64,000 nucleotides of DNA from CALUVN01 sp944323595 (GCA_963931255.1 OZ006972.1:1426001-1490000); one strand, 5' to 3'; positions 53,786 through 62,586 are shown, counted from the stretch's first letter. The notes: generated by a model from the sequence alone, not told the origin. Translations and numbers: made by a program.

Positions 53786-54169
53786 ATGGATAAACATACA
53801 CAACTAATCAAATTCGGGACTGTTTTAAAACAAAGACGTCTGGCTTTGAAATTAAGTTTAAGAGAGTTAGAAAAAATATCAAGTGTTAGTGCAGCTTTAA
53901 TAACCAAACTTGAAAACGGTAAAATGGCTAATTTCCCGAAAGCTATTACTATTAAACAGCTTAGTGATGCTTTAAAATTTAATGATGAATTGTTTGTGCT
54001 GGCGGATATTTTGTTTGAACATAAAGAACAAAATATTCCGGACAAAACATTTGAAGACGAATTAAGAGAACTGCTGGCGACTAAAACAACTCTTAATTCT
54101 GAAAATATTACTCAGGTTATTTATTTTATTTCTGGACTCGAAAAATTGCAAAAAATCGAAAATTTATAA
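53786..54169 (+). CDS. XRE-family transcription regulator
   Basis: A 127-aa protein. The N-terminal helix-turn-helix reads FGTVLKQRRLALKLSLRELEKISSVSAALITKLENGKMANFPK. A C-terminal helical part (DELFVLADILFEHKE, then FEDELRELLATK) is probably for dimerisation. ATG 53786 follows GAGGTGG; a longer frame from 53729 begins in the promoter region. It diverges from the toxin-like gene and probably represses it and itself. A truncated copy lies at 33257-33570. Confidence 0.88.
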   Translation: MDKHTQLIKFGTVLKQRRLALKLSLRELEKISSVSAALITKLENGKMANFPKAITIKQLSDALKFNDELFVLADILFEHKEQNIPDKTFEDELRELLATKTTLNSENITQVIYFISGLEKLQKIENL

Positions 54170-54171
54170 GT

Positions 54172-54274
54172 GTTTTCCGACTTAAATGTCAAACTTGCGA
54201 TACTTTTTCTCAAAATCCCTGATACATAACACTTTTTCTCAAAATTCTTGATACACAACATTAGACACTAAAAA
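54172..54274 (+). repeat. Module-boundary repeat, copy D, beside tRNA-Ala
   Basis: TTCCGACTTAAATGTCAAAC, then TTGCGATACTTTTTCTCAAAA, then a second ACTTTTTCTCAAAATTC and TTGATACACAACATTAGACA. It is the closest match to copy A. It ends at the terminator of tRNA-Ala. Confidence 0.85.
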
Positions 54275-54301
54275 AAGAGGCTTTAAACAAGCCTCTTTTT
54301 T
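54272..54301 (-). terminator. Terminator of tRNA-Ala
   Basis: AAAAAGAGGCT/AGCCTCTTTTT (54272-54282, 54290-54300), reading out of the minus-strand tRNA into T residues. Confidence 0.85.
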
Positions 54302-54304
54302 AAA

Positions 54305-54380
54305 TGGTGGAGGTTAGGAGATTCGAACTCCTGACCCCCTGCGTGCAAAGCAGGTGCTCTACCAGCTGAGCTAAACCCCC
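54305..54380 (-). tRNA. tRNA-Ala (anticodon TGC)
   Basis: The minus strand folds as a 76-base cloverleaf: acceptor GGGGGTT with AACCTCC, D-arm GCTCAGCTGGTAGAGC, anticodon stem CCTGC/GCAGG with loop TTTGCAC (anticodon TGC), T-arm AGGAGTTCGAATCTCCT and encoded CCA. Confidence 0.97.
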
Positions 54381-54510
54381 ATATTCTTTTGTCAATTCTA
54401 ACCAAATTTGTAAATGCTATTTTTCTCATTTACCCATCGGCTACATTTCTTATTTTACATGCTGATTTTTTTTTGTAAACCCCTTTGTTAAAATTTTATT
54501 TGTTTATATT

Positions 54511-54867
54511 TCACCAGTTTAGAGGCAAAATATTGAAAATTTCAGTCAGACGCTCTTTATTATGCTCATACCAGTAGCCTATAAGTGCTTCAAATGCTGT
54601 TGCTTGACGGTATTCAGTCTGTATTTGTCTGCGTCCTACCGGTATTGGTAAATTTCTGCCGCGTCTGGCAATTTCTTTTTCTTCTTCTGTCAGGTATTCA
54701 TCCAAAAAATGCAATAATTCAGCCTGATATCCGGCTTTTACTTTTTCTGTTGTTATCGCGTGTAATTTTTTGGCATTTTCCGTAAGGCGTACAGTCTTTT
54801 TACGTATAAACAGTTCCCAGACAGCATCTCCAAGATATGCGTAATTCTTCAAGTTCATTTCTTCCAT
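54511..54867 (-). CDS. mrnC: Mini-ribonuclease 3
   Basis: Mini-III is a dimeric RNase III-fold enzyme without a dsRNA-binding domain that trims 23S rRNA ends. The 118-aa protein has AYLGDAVWELFIR (the family version of the RNase III signature with the catalytic Asp), an LPIPVGRRQIQTEYRQATAFEALIGYWY block with the second acidic site, and the standard length. It sits beside tRNA-Ala at the right edge of the accessory block. Confidence 0.95.
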   Translation of the reverse strand: MEEMNLKNYAYLGDAVWELFIRKKTVRLTENAKKLHAITTEKVKAGYQAELLHFLDEYLTEEEKEIARRGRNLPIPVGRRQIQTEYRQATAFEALIGYWYEHNKERLTEIFNILPLNW

Positions 54868-54948
54868 ATAAAATATATTACTATAAAAATAATATTTGAA
54901 TTTTCTTCCCTGTTATGGGAAAATACAAAAATAAAGGAGAGATTTTAA

Positions 54949-55527
54949 ATGAATAAAAAAATTATAACTATTGTAATAGGGATAGGGCTGGTTTTCGGAA
55001 TTTGTCTCCCCGTAATTGCATCATGTCCGGTTAACGGAAATTGCAGAAATACTTTTTATGCCTATGACTGTAATGTTGTATATAAAGATAAGTGTGTATT
55101 ATATAATGCGCTTAACCTGACATGCGAACAGGCAAAATGCAAAGAAGAATTAGAAAAACAGAAAACAGAGGAAATGAGCCGGATTTTGCCATCTTTTTAT
55201 AATGCAAAGGACTGCTTAAAGCGTCTAGAAGCTGCAAATGTGCCTAAAAAAGAAATAAAAAAACAAAAAAAAGAACTTAAAAAAATAGAAAAACAGCTTG
55301 AAGATATAAATGAACGCTATGAAAAAGAATTTAAGAAACATTTAACAAGTCTGCAAAAAAGTAAATATCATGAGATTGAACGTCTGCAAAAACGTGAACT
55401 TAAAAAATGTGAAAAATGTGAATGCCGTAAATTACCTGACGGTATGCGCCCATTTGCACCGGGCTACGGTACAAATTACCAACAAGGTTGCCAGTGCGGC
55501 AAAGATAACTGTAATTGCAATAAATAG
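54949..55527 (+). CDS. Cys-rich exported lipoprotein-like protein (192 aa)
   Basis: A signal peptide of about 25 residues (KIITIVIGIGLVFGICLPV) ends in a lipobox, IAS-C26, so a lipid-anchored protein is likely. The mature part has cysteines spaced in pairs (CPVNGNC, CEKCEC, CQCGKDNC), a central very basic coiled-coil segment (about 105-140, KKEIKKQKKELKKIEKQ), and a Cys/Asn-rich tail. It could bind metal. No family recognised. Confidence 0.7.
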   Translation: MNKKIITIVIGIGLVFGICLPVIASCPVNGNCRNTFYAYDCNVVYKDKCVLYNALNLTCEQAKCKEELEKQKTEEMSRILPSFYNAKDCLKRLEAANVPKKEIKKQKKELKKIEKQLEDINERYEKEFKKHLTSLQKSKYHEIERLQKRELKKCEKCECRKLPDGMRPFAPGYGTNYQQGCQCGKDNCNCNK

Positions 55528-55575
55528 TTGTCATTAGAAATGTTTTCTATAAATTAAATAAATGATGATTTTTTT

Positions 55576-55604
55576 CTTCATACCATTATAATAATGGTAT
55601 GAAG
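55576..55604 (+). promoter_or_regulatory. Palindromic -10 region overlapping a start codon
   Basis: A perfect 13-bp inverted repeat (CTTCATACCATTA/TAATGGTATGAAG) with a 3-base centre contains TATAAT (55587-55592) and the ATG of the next gene (55599-55601). The -10 ends six bases before the ATG, so transcription should start on or beside the start codon. Confidence 0.6.
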
Positions 55605-56228
55605 AAAATTTTTGTTACAGCTGTATTAATAGTAATGACAGCCAATATATCTCTGGCAGCTAAAAAGCCTAATACGTATGAGGGTATGGGGTATGTTGGC
55701 ACTCTTCCTGATTTAACAAAAAGTTTTACAACAGCCGAACCAAAGGATGCATTGCCGACTTTTGAACAGATTAAAAATTTTCATTCGTCTAATGCTATAA
55801 AACCTGCTCCGACAGAAGATCCTGCATTTGTAAATATTATATTAAAAACAGATAAAACTTCTCCGTATATAAACGATTTGCGTGAATTTGTCCCGATGCT
55901 TGAAAGTATACTGGATTCAATTGAAACAAAAGAAAATGTACAGCGTTTTGCTGCGCGTGTATATTATCTAAATACACATGCAGACTATTTCAGGGATAAA
56001 TACACTAATCTGCCGGAAGAAAATTATGTTTCCTTTAAAAAAGTAATGGAGATTTCATTGCACGCTAAAACTATATCTCAATTGCGTACTGAAGCTTATA
56101 GATACACTCCATATATGGCTTATCAAGGAGGCGGGCATATATATAACGGAACTAACATTGATGACCAGCTAAATTACCTCCAGATGGAGATAGAACATGC
56201 TATTGCTGTTATAAAAGAAGCTAATTAA
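55599..56228 (+). CDS. Exported protein of unknown function (209 aa)
   Basis: A Sec signal peptide (KKIFVTAVLIVMTANISLAA, cleavage probably after SLA) leads a mature soluble domain of about 188 residues, mostly helical (FVPMLESILDSIETKENVQRF, YFRDKYTNLPEENYVSFKK). No family recognised. There is no Shine-Dalgarno before ATG 55599; the promoter lies so close that a leaderless message is likely. A terminator follows. Confidence 0.7.
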   Translation: MKKIFVTAVLIVMTANISLAAKKPNTYEGMGYVGTLPDLTKSFTTAEPKDALPTFEQIKNFHSSNAIKPAPTEDPAFVNIILKTDKTSPYINDLREFVPMLESILDSIETKENVQRFAARVYYLNTHADYFRDKYTNLPEENYVSFKKVMEISLHAKTISQLRTEAYRYTPYMAYQGGGHIYNGTNIDDQLNYLQMEIEHAIAVIKEAN

Positions 56229-56244
56229 TAGTTAGTATATAAAA

Positions 56245-56268
56245 AAGGACATTCTAAAGAATGTCCTT
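56245..56268. terminator. Bidirectional terminator between converging genes
   Basis: An 11-bp stem AAGGACATTCT/AGAATGTCCTT (56245-56255, 56258-56268). The T-run is stronger on the minus strand, that is, for cobO. Confidence 0.8.
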
Positions 56269-56303
56269 AATCTCATTTATGAAACAAAAAGGATCTTTTA
56301 AAA

Positions 56304-56852
56304 TTAATATTCTATACCCTGTCTAGCCATTACACCCATATCAAAGTAGTGTTTTATCGGTTTCATCTCAGTTACAAGATGCGCCATAGCTTTTAATTCA
56401 GGGTGTGCATAACGTCCTGTAAGTACGATTTCAAGGTTTTCAGGTTTATTCATAAGAACTTCCTTGACATCACTTACTTTAATCATATTCATAGCTGTAC
56501 AAATATTGATTTCATCCAGAATAATGAGCTGGTATTTACCTGAATTAATAGCTTGTTTAGCAAATTCCCAGCCTTTTTTTGCTTCTTTAAAATCATCCAT
56601 ACAAACATTGTGGGAGTAACAAACCCTGTCCATTCCGAATTGTACAACTTCTAAATTAGGTAAAAACTTAGAAGAAGTAACTATTTCACCGTAAGAAGTA
56701 GCGCTGTCTCCTTTTGTAAACTGAATGATTAAAACTTTCCAACCATGACCCAAAGCTCTAAGTGCTAAGCCGAGAGATGCCGTTGTTTTACCTTTGCCGT
56801 CTCCTGTATAGATTTGAATATACCCATGCTCTAACACTTCTGTTTCCTCCAA
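56304..56852 (-). CDS. cobO: Cob(I)yrinic acid a,c-diamide adenosyltransferase
   Basis: CobO/BtuR attaches the 5'-deoxyadenosyl group of ATP to cobalt in corrinoids. The 182-aa protein has the family P-loop TGDGKGKTT (16-24) and GLALRALGHGWKVLIIQFTKG. It also has LIILDEINICTAM and the end block VLTGRYAHPELKAMAHLVTEMKPIKHYF. No other cobalamin genes are in the window, so it may serve salvage of corrinoids. Confidence 0.95.
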   Translation of the reverse strand: MEETEVLEHGYIQIYTGDGKGKTTASLGLALRALGHGWKVLIIQFTKGDSATSYGEIVTSSKFLPNLEVVQFGMDRVCYSHNVCMDDFKEAKKGWEFAKQAINSGKYQLIILDEINICTAMNMIKVSDVKEVLMNKPENLEIVLTGRYAHPELKAMAHLVTEMKPIKHYFDMGVMARQGIEY

Positions 56853-57421
56853 AAAAAATAAAAACCGACTATCTTTTTTTATTCCTATCCTTATTTTAAA
56901 CGATTTTTATAAGGGTTTAATCGCTCTTTAGATGGATAAAAATTTAAGTAAGGATGTATAAAGTATGATTTTTACTTTATAACAAATCCCCACTCCCAAG
57001 ATTTGTATAATCATCATAGAACAAATTTAGAAAAATGACGTAAAAAATACACTATCCATGCCAATCTTTTTACAATAAATTTAGCCGTAAATTTAAAAAA
57101 CGGCACTGTGTGTGCAAAACTGGATTTTTAAAAAGTTTACTAAATTTTTGTTAAGTTAATATATAAAACACTTGCAAAGTTTGGAAGAAGTCTTGAATAC
57201 TCTGTTTTCACGCTTTGTTACGAATTTGCAATAAAACTGTAAAAAATGTTTCAAATCCTTTAAAATCGGGCTTAATAACCATGTACACTGCTGAAAATCA
57301 TTATGGGACGGAGTATTCAATAGAATGTTAACAATTGTAACAAATTGTGCTATTTGTGAAATTTCTCAAATTGAAAATTGTTTATATATACAAGAACAAT
57401 TAGATAAGAGAGAGTAAAACG
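56853..57421. other. 569-bp upstream region of the coiled-coil gene
   Basis: No gene. It has TTGTTACGAATTT (57215-57227) and TGTTAACAATTGTAACAAAT (57326-57345). A distant 10-bp inverted pair TTGAATACTC/GAGTATTCAA lies at 57193 and 57311, and a GAGAGAG ribosome-binding region comes before ATG 57422. The length and repeated elements suggest a regulated promoter or long leader. Confidence 0.45.
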
Positions 57422-59209
57422 ATGGCACTTCCAGGAGTAAAAACAGCAGTAGCTGCAAATATACGGAAGAACCCCGTTAGCGTTAAGAAACCAACAGTTT
57501 CCGGCGACGGCGGATCAACCACGACTACGTCTACGATTAAATCTCGTGCATCAGAGGGCGTACGTACAGCTACGGCTGCATCAGCAGAAAATGCAAGAAC
57601 TGCAAAAACAGAAAGTAAACTCTCTAAACATTATGAAATAAGTGATGCAATTAGAAAAGGTACAAGCGGAGCCGTTCGCGGTAATTCAGGCTGGCAGTAT
57701 GATGTACAAAAAACTGTTGATTATTCCACATTCCAACCTGGTGTGGCAGGAAACGGATGGCGAAATTTAGCTGGAGGTCAACGACCACCGGTAATTGTAT
57801 CAGGTAATAATGCGCAAGCCAATATGTATGCACAGCTTAACCAGATGTACGCAAACCAAATGAAAGCACAATTAGGTGCACAGTTGGGTAAATCCGCAGT
57901 GAACTTCCTGAATAATTTGGGCAGTATCGGCGGTAAGGATAACGTATACAGTGACATGTCCTTGAGTGATTTGAGTTCTTCAAGGTCAGCCTCAAGTGTA
58001 AAAACACCTGCGGACTTGACATCTGCGTCGGGTGTGAAATCTGCTGTAAAAAATGCCGATTCGTCAGCTGATGTTTATAATGCAAAACAAGCTGCGGACG
58101 AAATCAGGACGAATCTGAAAGATGAATTGTCGAAGATTGACTTTAGTGAAACTATCAACTCCAAACTTGACGGTTCAATAGGCGTCGAGGGCAGTGACAA
58201 GACATTGAAACAAGTTCTGAGCGAAGTCGGAGTCACCTTAGACACCTCTGCACTCGGTAAGATTTCTATAAACTCTGATGATACATCACAAATCATAACA
58301 AGTATTTCGCAAAAAATGGAAGCTGTCGAAAACTTCTCAAATACACTGGAAGGCAGCACAGCTAAAATAACCACTAAGAGCGGTGAAGTTAAGGGAACTC
58401 TAACAGCCACTACTATGACTATTGAGCGATTAGAGGGTGAAATTGCTACTGCACAAGCACAAGGGCTGGATACATCTACACTTCAAACTCAATTAGACAA
58501 AGCTAATGAACAAAAAGCTAAGTTGGAAATTCAATTAAAGGAACTGGACGCTGCGAAAAAGGCCGTCGGTGATATGAGCAATGAAACAACGACAATGCAG
58601 AATGACCTTAAAGAAATGAAAGGTAAGTTTGAGGATCTGCAAGAAGTTGAAACAACTGCTGATGAAAAACAGAAAAAACTGGAACAGCAAGAGAAGAAAG
58701 ATCTGACCAAACTGGAAAAAGAAGCCTACGACTTGAAAAACAAAATGGATGCAGAAAAAGACGAAGGCAAAAAAGCTAAACTGCAAGAAAAATATAACAA
58801 AACCTGCACAGAATTTAACCAGATAGCGGCAAATACGACACTGGAAGGCTTTGCTGGCAGATCTATCGGTGAAAATGCAACGGATTCACGTACAGTCTAT
58901 GAAAAGATAGACGACCACAACCAGGCTCTAAAAGATAAGATGGAAGCAGCCTTTACAGCTCAAACACAAAAAATGAACGAAGAAGCCGTAGCACAACTTG
59001 ACAAAGCAATGATGTCTAATCAAGAAAAACTATTGGATGGTAACGTTGAAATTCGACTACAGCGCCTGAAAGGAGGCAATGATTTTGAAAGTTCTGCAGG
59101 CAAAATTTCCTATAACAACGGACAATTCACGATAACGGATACCTCAGGAAATGCACGACCTATATCGGAAGATGAAGTCAAAAAAGAAATAGCTGCCGCA
59201 TTAGGTTAG
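57422..59209 (+). CDS. Unrecognised coiled-coil protein (595 aa)
   Basis: No family recognised. The N-terminus (1-70) is low complexity, Thr/Ala/Ser/Lys-rich. Residues 100-190 contain Gln/Asn/Gly-rich segments (ANMYAQLNQMYANQMKAQLG). Residues 210-330 are Ser/Asp-rich, 335-470 form a long coiled coil (ERLEGEIATAQAQGLDTSTL..., KKLEQQEKKDLTKLEKEAYD), and the C-terminal 120 are acidic and partly helical. There is no signal peptide. The style matches the 376-aa protein at 24.7 kb. A structural or export-substrate role is possible. Confidence 0.75.
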   Translation: MALPGVKTAVAANIRKNPVSVKKPTVSGDGGSTTTTSTIKSRASEGVRTATAASAENARTAKTESKLSKHYEISDAIRKGTSGAVRGNSGWQYDVQKTVDYSTFQPGVAGNGWRNLAGGQRPPVIVSGNNAQANMYAQLNQMYANQMKAQLGAQLGKSAVNFLNNLGSIGGKDNVYSDMSLSDLSSSRSASSVKTPADLTSASGVKSAVKNADSSADVYNAKQAADEIRTNLKDELSKIDFSETINSKLDGSIGVEGSDKTLKQVLSEVGVTLDTSALGKISINSDDTSQIITSISQKMEAVENFSNTLEGSTAKITTKSGEVKGTLTATTMTIERLEGEIATAQAQGLDTSTLQTQLDKANEQKAKLEIQLKELDAAKKAVGDMSNETTTMQNDLKEMKGKFEDLQEVETTADEKQKKLEQQEKKDLTKLEKEAYDLKNKMDAEKDEGKKAKLQEKYNKTCTEFNQIAANTTLEGFAGRSIGENATDSRTVYEKIDDHNQALKDKMEAAFTAQTQKMNEEAVAQLDKAMMSNQEKLLDGNVEIRLQRLKGGNDFESSAGKISYNNGQFTITDTSGNARPISEDEVKKEIAAALG

Positions 59210-59293
59210 CATAAGTTACACAAACTTTACATAACCTTTACATTTAAAAATCGTTAGGTTATAATAAAAATACAGACAGTATTGTCACAGAAA

Positions 59294-59319
59294 AAGAACG
59301 GGACACCCCGTTCTTTTTT
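59294..59319 (+). terminator. Terminator after the coiled-coil gene
   Basis: AAGAACGGG-ACAC-CCCGTTCTT (59294-59302, 59307-59315) followed by T residues. Confidence 0.85.
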
Positions 59320-59352
59320 CGGTAATTTACAGGTAATTAAGAGGGTAGAATT

Positions 59353-59835
59353 TTGAAACAAGATGTTAACAGGCATGAAATTATTGAAGCGATTACGCCT
59401 CTAATCGAAAACACCGCCATGCGTTTCAATCTTATTCCTATAGAAATTGATTTTTCCAAAGAAAACCACAGGTGGTTTTTGCGGATTTTTCTCTACTCAA
59501 AAGAGCGTGATATTACGCTTGATGACTGTGAAAAGGTTACACGCAGCCTGAATGACTTTCTTGATGAACTTGTGCCTGTAAAATACTATCTGGAAGTTTC
59601 ATCTCCGGGATTGGAGCGGAAATTCAAGTCCGATAAAGAGTTCATAATCTTTAAAGGAAGAAGAATAAGCCTTAAACTTAAAACTCCGCTTGATGGAGAA
59701 GAAGAAAAGATTTTCAAGGGTGAAATTCTTGACTTTGACGCAAATGAGGGACTAAAGTTCTTCCGTTTTGAGGACGGTCAGGAGTTACTCATCCCGAGAA
59801 GCAACATTCAGTCCGCTAAATTGTATATTGATTAA
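59353..59835 (+). CDS. rimP: Ribosome maturation factor RimP
   Basis: RimP binds the 30S head during assembly. The 160-aa protein has IDFSKENHRWFLRIFLYSKERDITLDDCEKVTRSL and the YLEVSSPGLERKFK signature, then the C-terminal SH3-like part with RRISLKLKTP. The start is TTG 59353, after GAGGG. It is cotranscribed with nusA 48 bases downstream. Confidence 0.95.
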   Translation: MKQDVNRHEIIEAITPLIENTAMRFNLIPIEIDFSKENHRWFLRIFLYSKERDITLDDCEKVTRSLNDFLDELVPVKYYLEVSSPGLERKFKSDKEFIIFKGRRISLKLKTPLDGEEEKIFKGEILDFDANEGLKFFRFEDGQELLIPRSNIQSAKLYID

Positions 59836-59883
59836 CTTATTTACTATAAAAAATAATCGTCCAAAGGACAGAAAGGTATAAAA

Positions 59884-61119
59884 ATGATTAAAATCGGAAC
59901 AGCATTGTTTGAAGCATGCGAAGAATTGGAAAGAGAACGTGGTATTTCTAAAGATGTTTTAATCGCTTCATTGTGTGATGCAATGGTTGCAGCCTATAAA
60001 AAACACATGAGAACGAAAGAAGCCGCTAATATAGAAGCTATTCTTGACGAACAGTCAGGCGAAATCGGTGTTTTCAGTACAAAAACAGTTGTGGAAAATG
60101 TTGAAGATCCTGATTTGCAAATTTCTCTTGCCGATGCAAAAGAAATTGATGAAGATGTTGAAGTTGATGATGAAGTTAAAATTGAAGTTACTCCTGAACA
60201 ATTCGGCAGAATAGCAGCTCAATCAGCTAAACAGGTTATCACCCAAAGAATTCGTGAAGCGGAAAGAAACCTTGTGCTGCAAGAATTTCTGGATAAAAAA
60301 GGCACTCTTGTTACCGGTATAATCCAGCGTGTTGAAAACAGAAACGTTATCGTTAATATTGGTAAAACCGATGCAATTATGCCACAAAAAGAACAAATTC
60401 CTGGGGAATATTATAAACCGGGCAACAGAATCAGAGTTTTTGTGCTTAACGTAAAAGAAACAACTAGACTGCCGCAGGTGATAGTATCCCACGCACATGC
60501 AGAAATTGTTAGAGAGCTTTTTGAACTTGAAGTTCCGGAGATTGAAGACGGTATCGTTGAAATTAAATCAATTTCCCGTGAAGCAGGCTACAGAACAAAA
60601 ATTGCAGTATGGTCAAATGATCCGGAAGTTGACTCTGTAGGCGCCTGCATCGGCCCGAGAGGCTCAAGAATTCAGACTATAGTTGGAGAATTGAAGAATG
60701 AAAAAATTGATATCGTAAGATATTCCGATGATCCTGTGGAATATATTGTTAACGCGCTTTCTCCAGCAAGAGTTGTGTCAGTTGATATTCTTGCGGACGA
60801 TGAATACGCTCACGAAGCTATGGTTGTTGTTCCTGACGATCAATTAAGCCTTGCAATCGGTCGTGAGGGGCAAAATGTAAGACTTGCACACAAATTGACC
60901 GGCTGGAAAATAGATATCAAGAGTGTTTCTCAAATGGAGAGAGCCGAAGCTCAAAACATCCAAAATTATCAAGATGAACCTCAAGATGACATTATTGAGG
61001 ATGAAGATGATGAATTGAAGCAGGAAATTGAAGAAGAAATGAACCAGCAGGCTTATGATGAAGAAGATATTCAGCACGAAGACTCTGTTGAAGAAACTTC
61101 CGATGACGAAGAAGTATAA
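59884..61119 (+). CDS. nusA: Transcription termination/antitermination factor NusA
   Basis: NusA modulates pausing, termination and antitermination. The 411-aa protein has an N-terminal RNA-polymerase-binding part, an S1 domain (about 135-200, GTLVTGIIQRVENRNVIVNIG), and two KH domains. The first has GACIGPRGSRIQTIVGEL and the second AIGREGQNVRLAHKLTGWKIDI. A very acidic tail replaces the longer C-terminal repeats seen elsewhere. The usual neighbours ylxR-infB are 46 kb away in this window. Confidence 0.97.
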   Translation: MIKIGTALFEACEELERERGISKDVLIASLCDAMVAAYKKHMRTKEAANIEAILDEQSGEIGVFSTKTVVENVEDPDLQISLADAKEIDEDVEVDDEVKIEVTPEQFGRIAAQSAKQVITQRIREAERNLVLQEFLDKKGTLVTGIIQRVENRNVIVNIGKTDAIMPQKEQIPGEYYKPGNRIRVFVLNVKETTRLPQVIVSHAHAEIVRELFELEVPEIEDGIVEIKSISREAGYRTKIAVWSNDPEVDSVGACIGPRGSRIQTIVGELKNEKIDIVRYSDDPVEYIVNALSPARVVSVDILADDEYAHEAMVVVPDDQLSLAIGREGQNVRLAHKLTGWKIDIKSVSQMERAEAQNIQNYQDEPQDDIIEDEDDELKQEIEEEMNQQAYDEEDIQHEDSVEETSDDEEV

Positions 61120-61140
61120 AACTTAAACATTGATAAAAAG

Positions 61141-61171
61141 GAGTTCCTTGATTAAGGGGCTCTTTTTTTTA
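61141..61171 (+). terminator. Terminator of the rimP-nusA operon
   Basis: GAGTTCCTT-GATT-AAGGGGCTC (61141-61149, 61154-61162), a stem with two G-T pairs, followed by eight T. Confidence 0.75.
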
Positions 61172-61224
61172 GTGGAATTTTTGTACCTTAGAGCCTGAAA
61201 AATTATCTTTTCCCGCACAGCTTA

Positions 61225-61252
61225 TTGACAAAAAAAATTGAGCAACTATCAT
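61225..61252 (+). promoter_or_regulatory. Promoter of tuf
   Basis: A consensus TTGACA (61225-61230), 16 bp and TATCAT (61247-61252). It leaves a leader of about 62 bases that ends in AAAGGAG before ATG 61321. Strong, as expected for tuf. Confidence 0.7.
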
Positions 61253-61320
61253 TAAATTATGGCTTAAAATACCAAATTAGTAAGTAGTATAATTAGTAAA
61301 GAGAAAAGGAGATTATTCTC

Positions 61321-62529
61321 ATGGCAAGAGAAAAGTATGAACGTACCAAACCGCACGTTAACATTGGTACCATTGGTCACGTAGACCACGGTAAAACAAC
61401 GTTGACCGCTGCGATTACAGGTGTTATGGCTGCAGCTGGTAAAGCTCAAGCTAAAAAATTCGATGAAATCGACGCTGCTCCGGAAGAAAAAGCAAGAGGT
61501 ATTACCATCTCTACTGCTCACGTTGAGTATGAAACAGATTCTAGACACTATGCTCACGTTGACTGCCCGGGCCACGCTGACTATGTTAAAAACATGATTA
61601 CAGGTGCTGCTCAAATGGACGGTGCTATCCTCGTAGTTGCTGCTACAGACGGTGCAATGCCTCAAACTCGTGAACACATCCTTCTTGCTCGCCAAGTTGG
61701 TGTTCCTAACCTGGTTGTTTTCCTTAACAAATGCGATATGGTTGACGATCCTGAATTGTTAGAATTAGTTGAAATGGAAGTTAGAGAACTTCTTTCTTCA
61801 TACGAATTTGACGGTGACAACATTCCGTTCATCCACGGTTCAGCTTTGAAAGCTCTTGAAGCAGTTCAAGCTAATCCGAATGTTCAACGCGGCGAAGATA
61901 AATGGGTTGACAAAATCTGGGAATTGATGGATGCAGTAGATACTTACTTCCCAACTCCTGAACGTGATTTAGACAAACCGTTCTTGATGCCGGTTGAAGA
62001 CGTATTCTCTATCACAGGTCGTGGTACAGTTGCTACAGGTAGAGTAGAACGTGGTATTGTTAAAGTTGGTGATGAAGTTGAATTAGTTGGTTTAGGCGAA
62101 ACTAAGAAAACTACAGTTACCGGTGTTGAAATGTTCAGAAAATCTCTTGACCAAGGTCAAGCAGGTGATAACATTGGTGCTTTGCTCCGTGGTATTGATA
62201 AAACTGAAATCCAACGCGGTCAAGTTCTTGCTAAACCTGGTTCAATCCACCCGCACACTAAATTCACAGCTAACGTTTACGTATTGACTAAAGAAGAAGG
62301 CGGACGTCACACTCCATTCTTCCCTGGATACAGACCTCAGTTCTACATCCGTACAACTGACGTAACCGGTTCAATTAAATTTGACGGTCAAATGGTTATG
62401 CCTGGTGACAACGTAGTTATGGAAGTTGAACTTATCGCTCCTGTAGCTATTGAAGAAGGTATGAGATTCGCTATTCGTGAAGGCGGACGTACTGTTGGTG
62501 CCGGTGTTGTTGATAAAATTATTGAATAA
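61321..62529 (+). CDS. tuf: Elongation factor Tu
   Basis: EF-Tu delivers aminoacyl-tRNA to the ribosome as a GTP complex. The 402-aa protein shows G1 GHVDHGKTT (19-27), RGITISTAHVEYE (switch I), G3 DCPGHADY, G4 NKCD, and domains II and III with PGSIHPHTKF and HTPFFPGYRPQFYIRTTDVTG. It shows stronger codon bias than its neighbours. It stands alone with its own promoter and terminator; no rpsL-rpsG-fusA genes adjoin it. Confidence 0.99.
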   Translation: MAREKYERTKPHVNIGTIGHVDHGKTTLTAAITGVMAAAGKAQAKKFDEIDAAPEEKARGITISTAHVEYETDSRHYAHVDCPGHADYVKNMITGAAQMDGAILVVAATDGAMPQTREHILLARQVGVPNLVVFLNKCDMVDDPELLELVEMEVRELLSSYEFDGDNIPFIHGSALKALEAVQANPNVQRGEDKWVDKIWELMDAVDTYFPTPERDLDKPFLMPVEDVFSITGRGTVATGRVERGIVKVGDEVELVGLGETKKTTVTGVEMFRKSLDQGQAGDNIGALLRGIDKTEIQRGQVLAKPGSIHPHTKFTANVYVLTKEEGGRHTPFFPGYRPQFYIRTTDVTGSIKFDGQMVMPGDNVVMEVELIAPVAIEEGMRFAIREGGRTVGAGVVDKIIE

Positions 62530-62554
62530 TTTTGTTAATAAACCTAAAACTTTA

Positions 62555-62586
62555 AAAAGAGCTCTGGTTTTTCAGAGCTCTTTTTT
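62555..62586 (+). terminator. Terminator of tuf
   Basis: A 12-bp stem AAAAGAGCTCTG/CAGAGCTCTTTT (62555-62566, 62573-62584) followed by T residues. Confidence 0.9.

Noticed and set aside
56853..57000. Cobalamin riboswitch upstream of cobO
   Set aside because: No B12-box-like conserved sequence or suitable long stem is visible before the cobO start.
57237..57250. CTGTAAAAAATGT match to an inverted transposon-end repeat
   Set aside because: A single short AT-rich match among housekeeping genes with no neighbouring repeat; likely chance.
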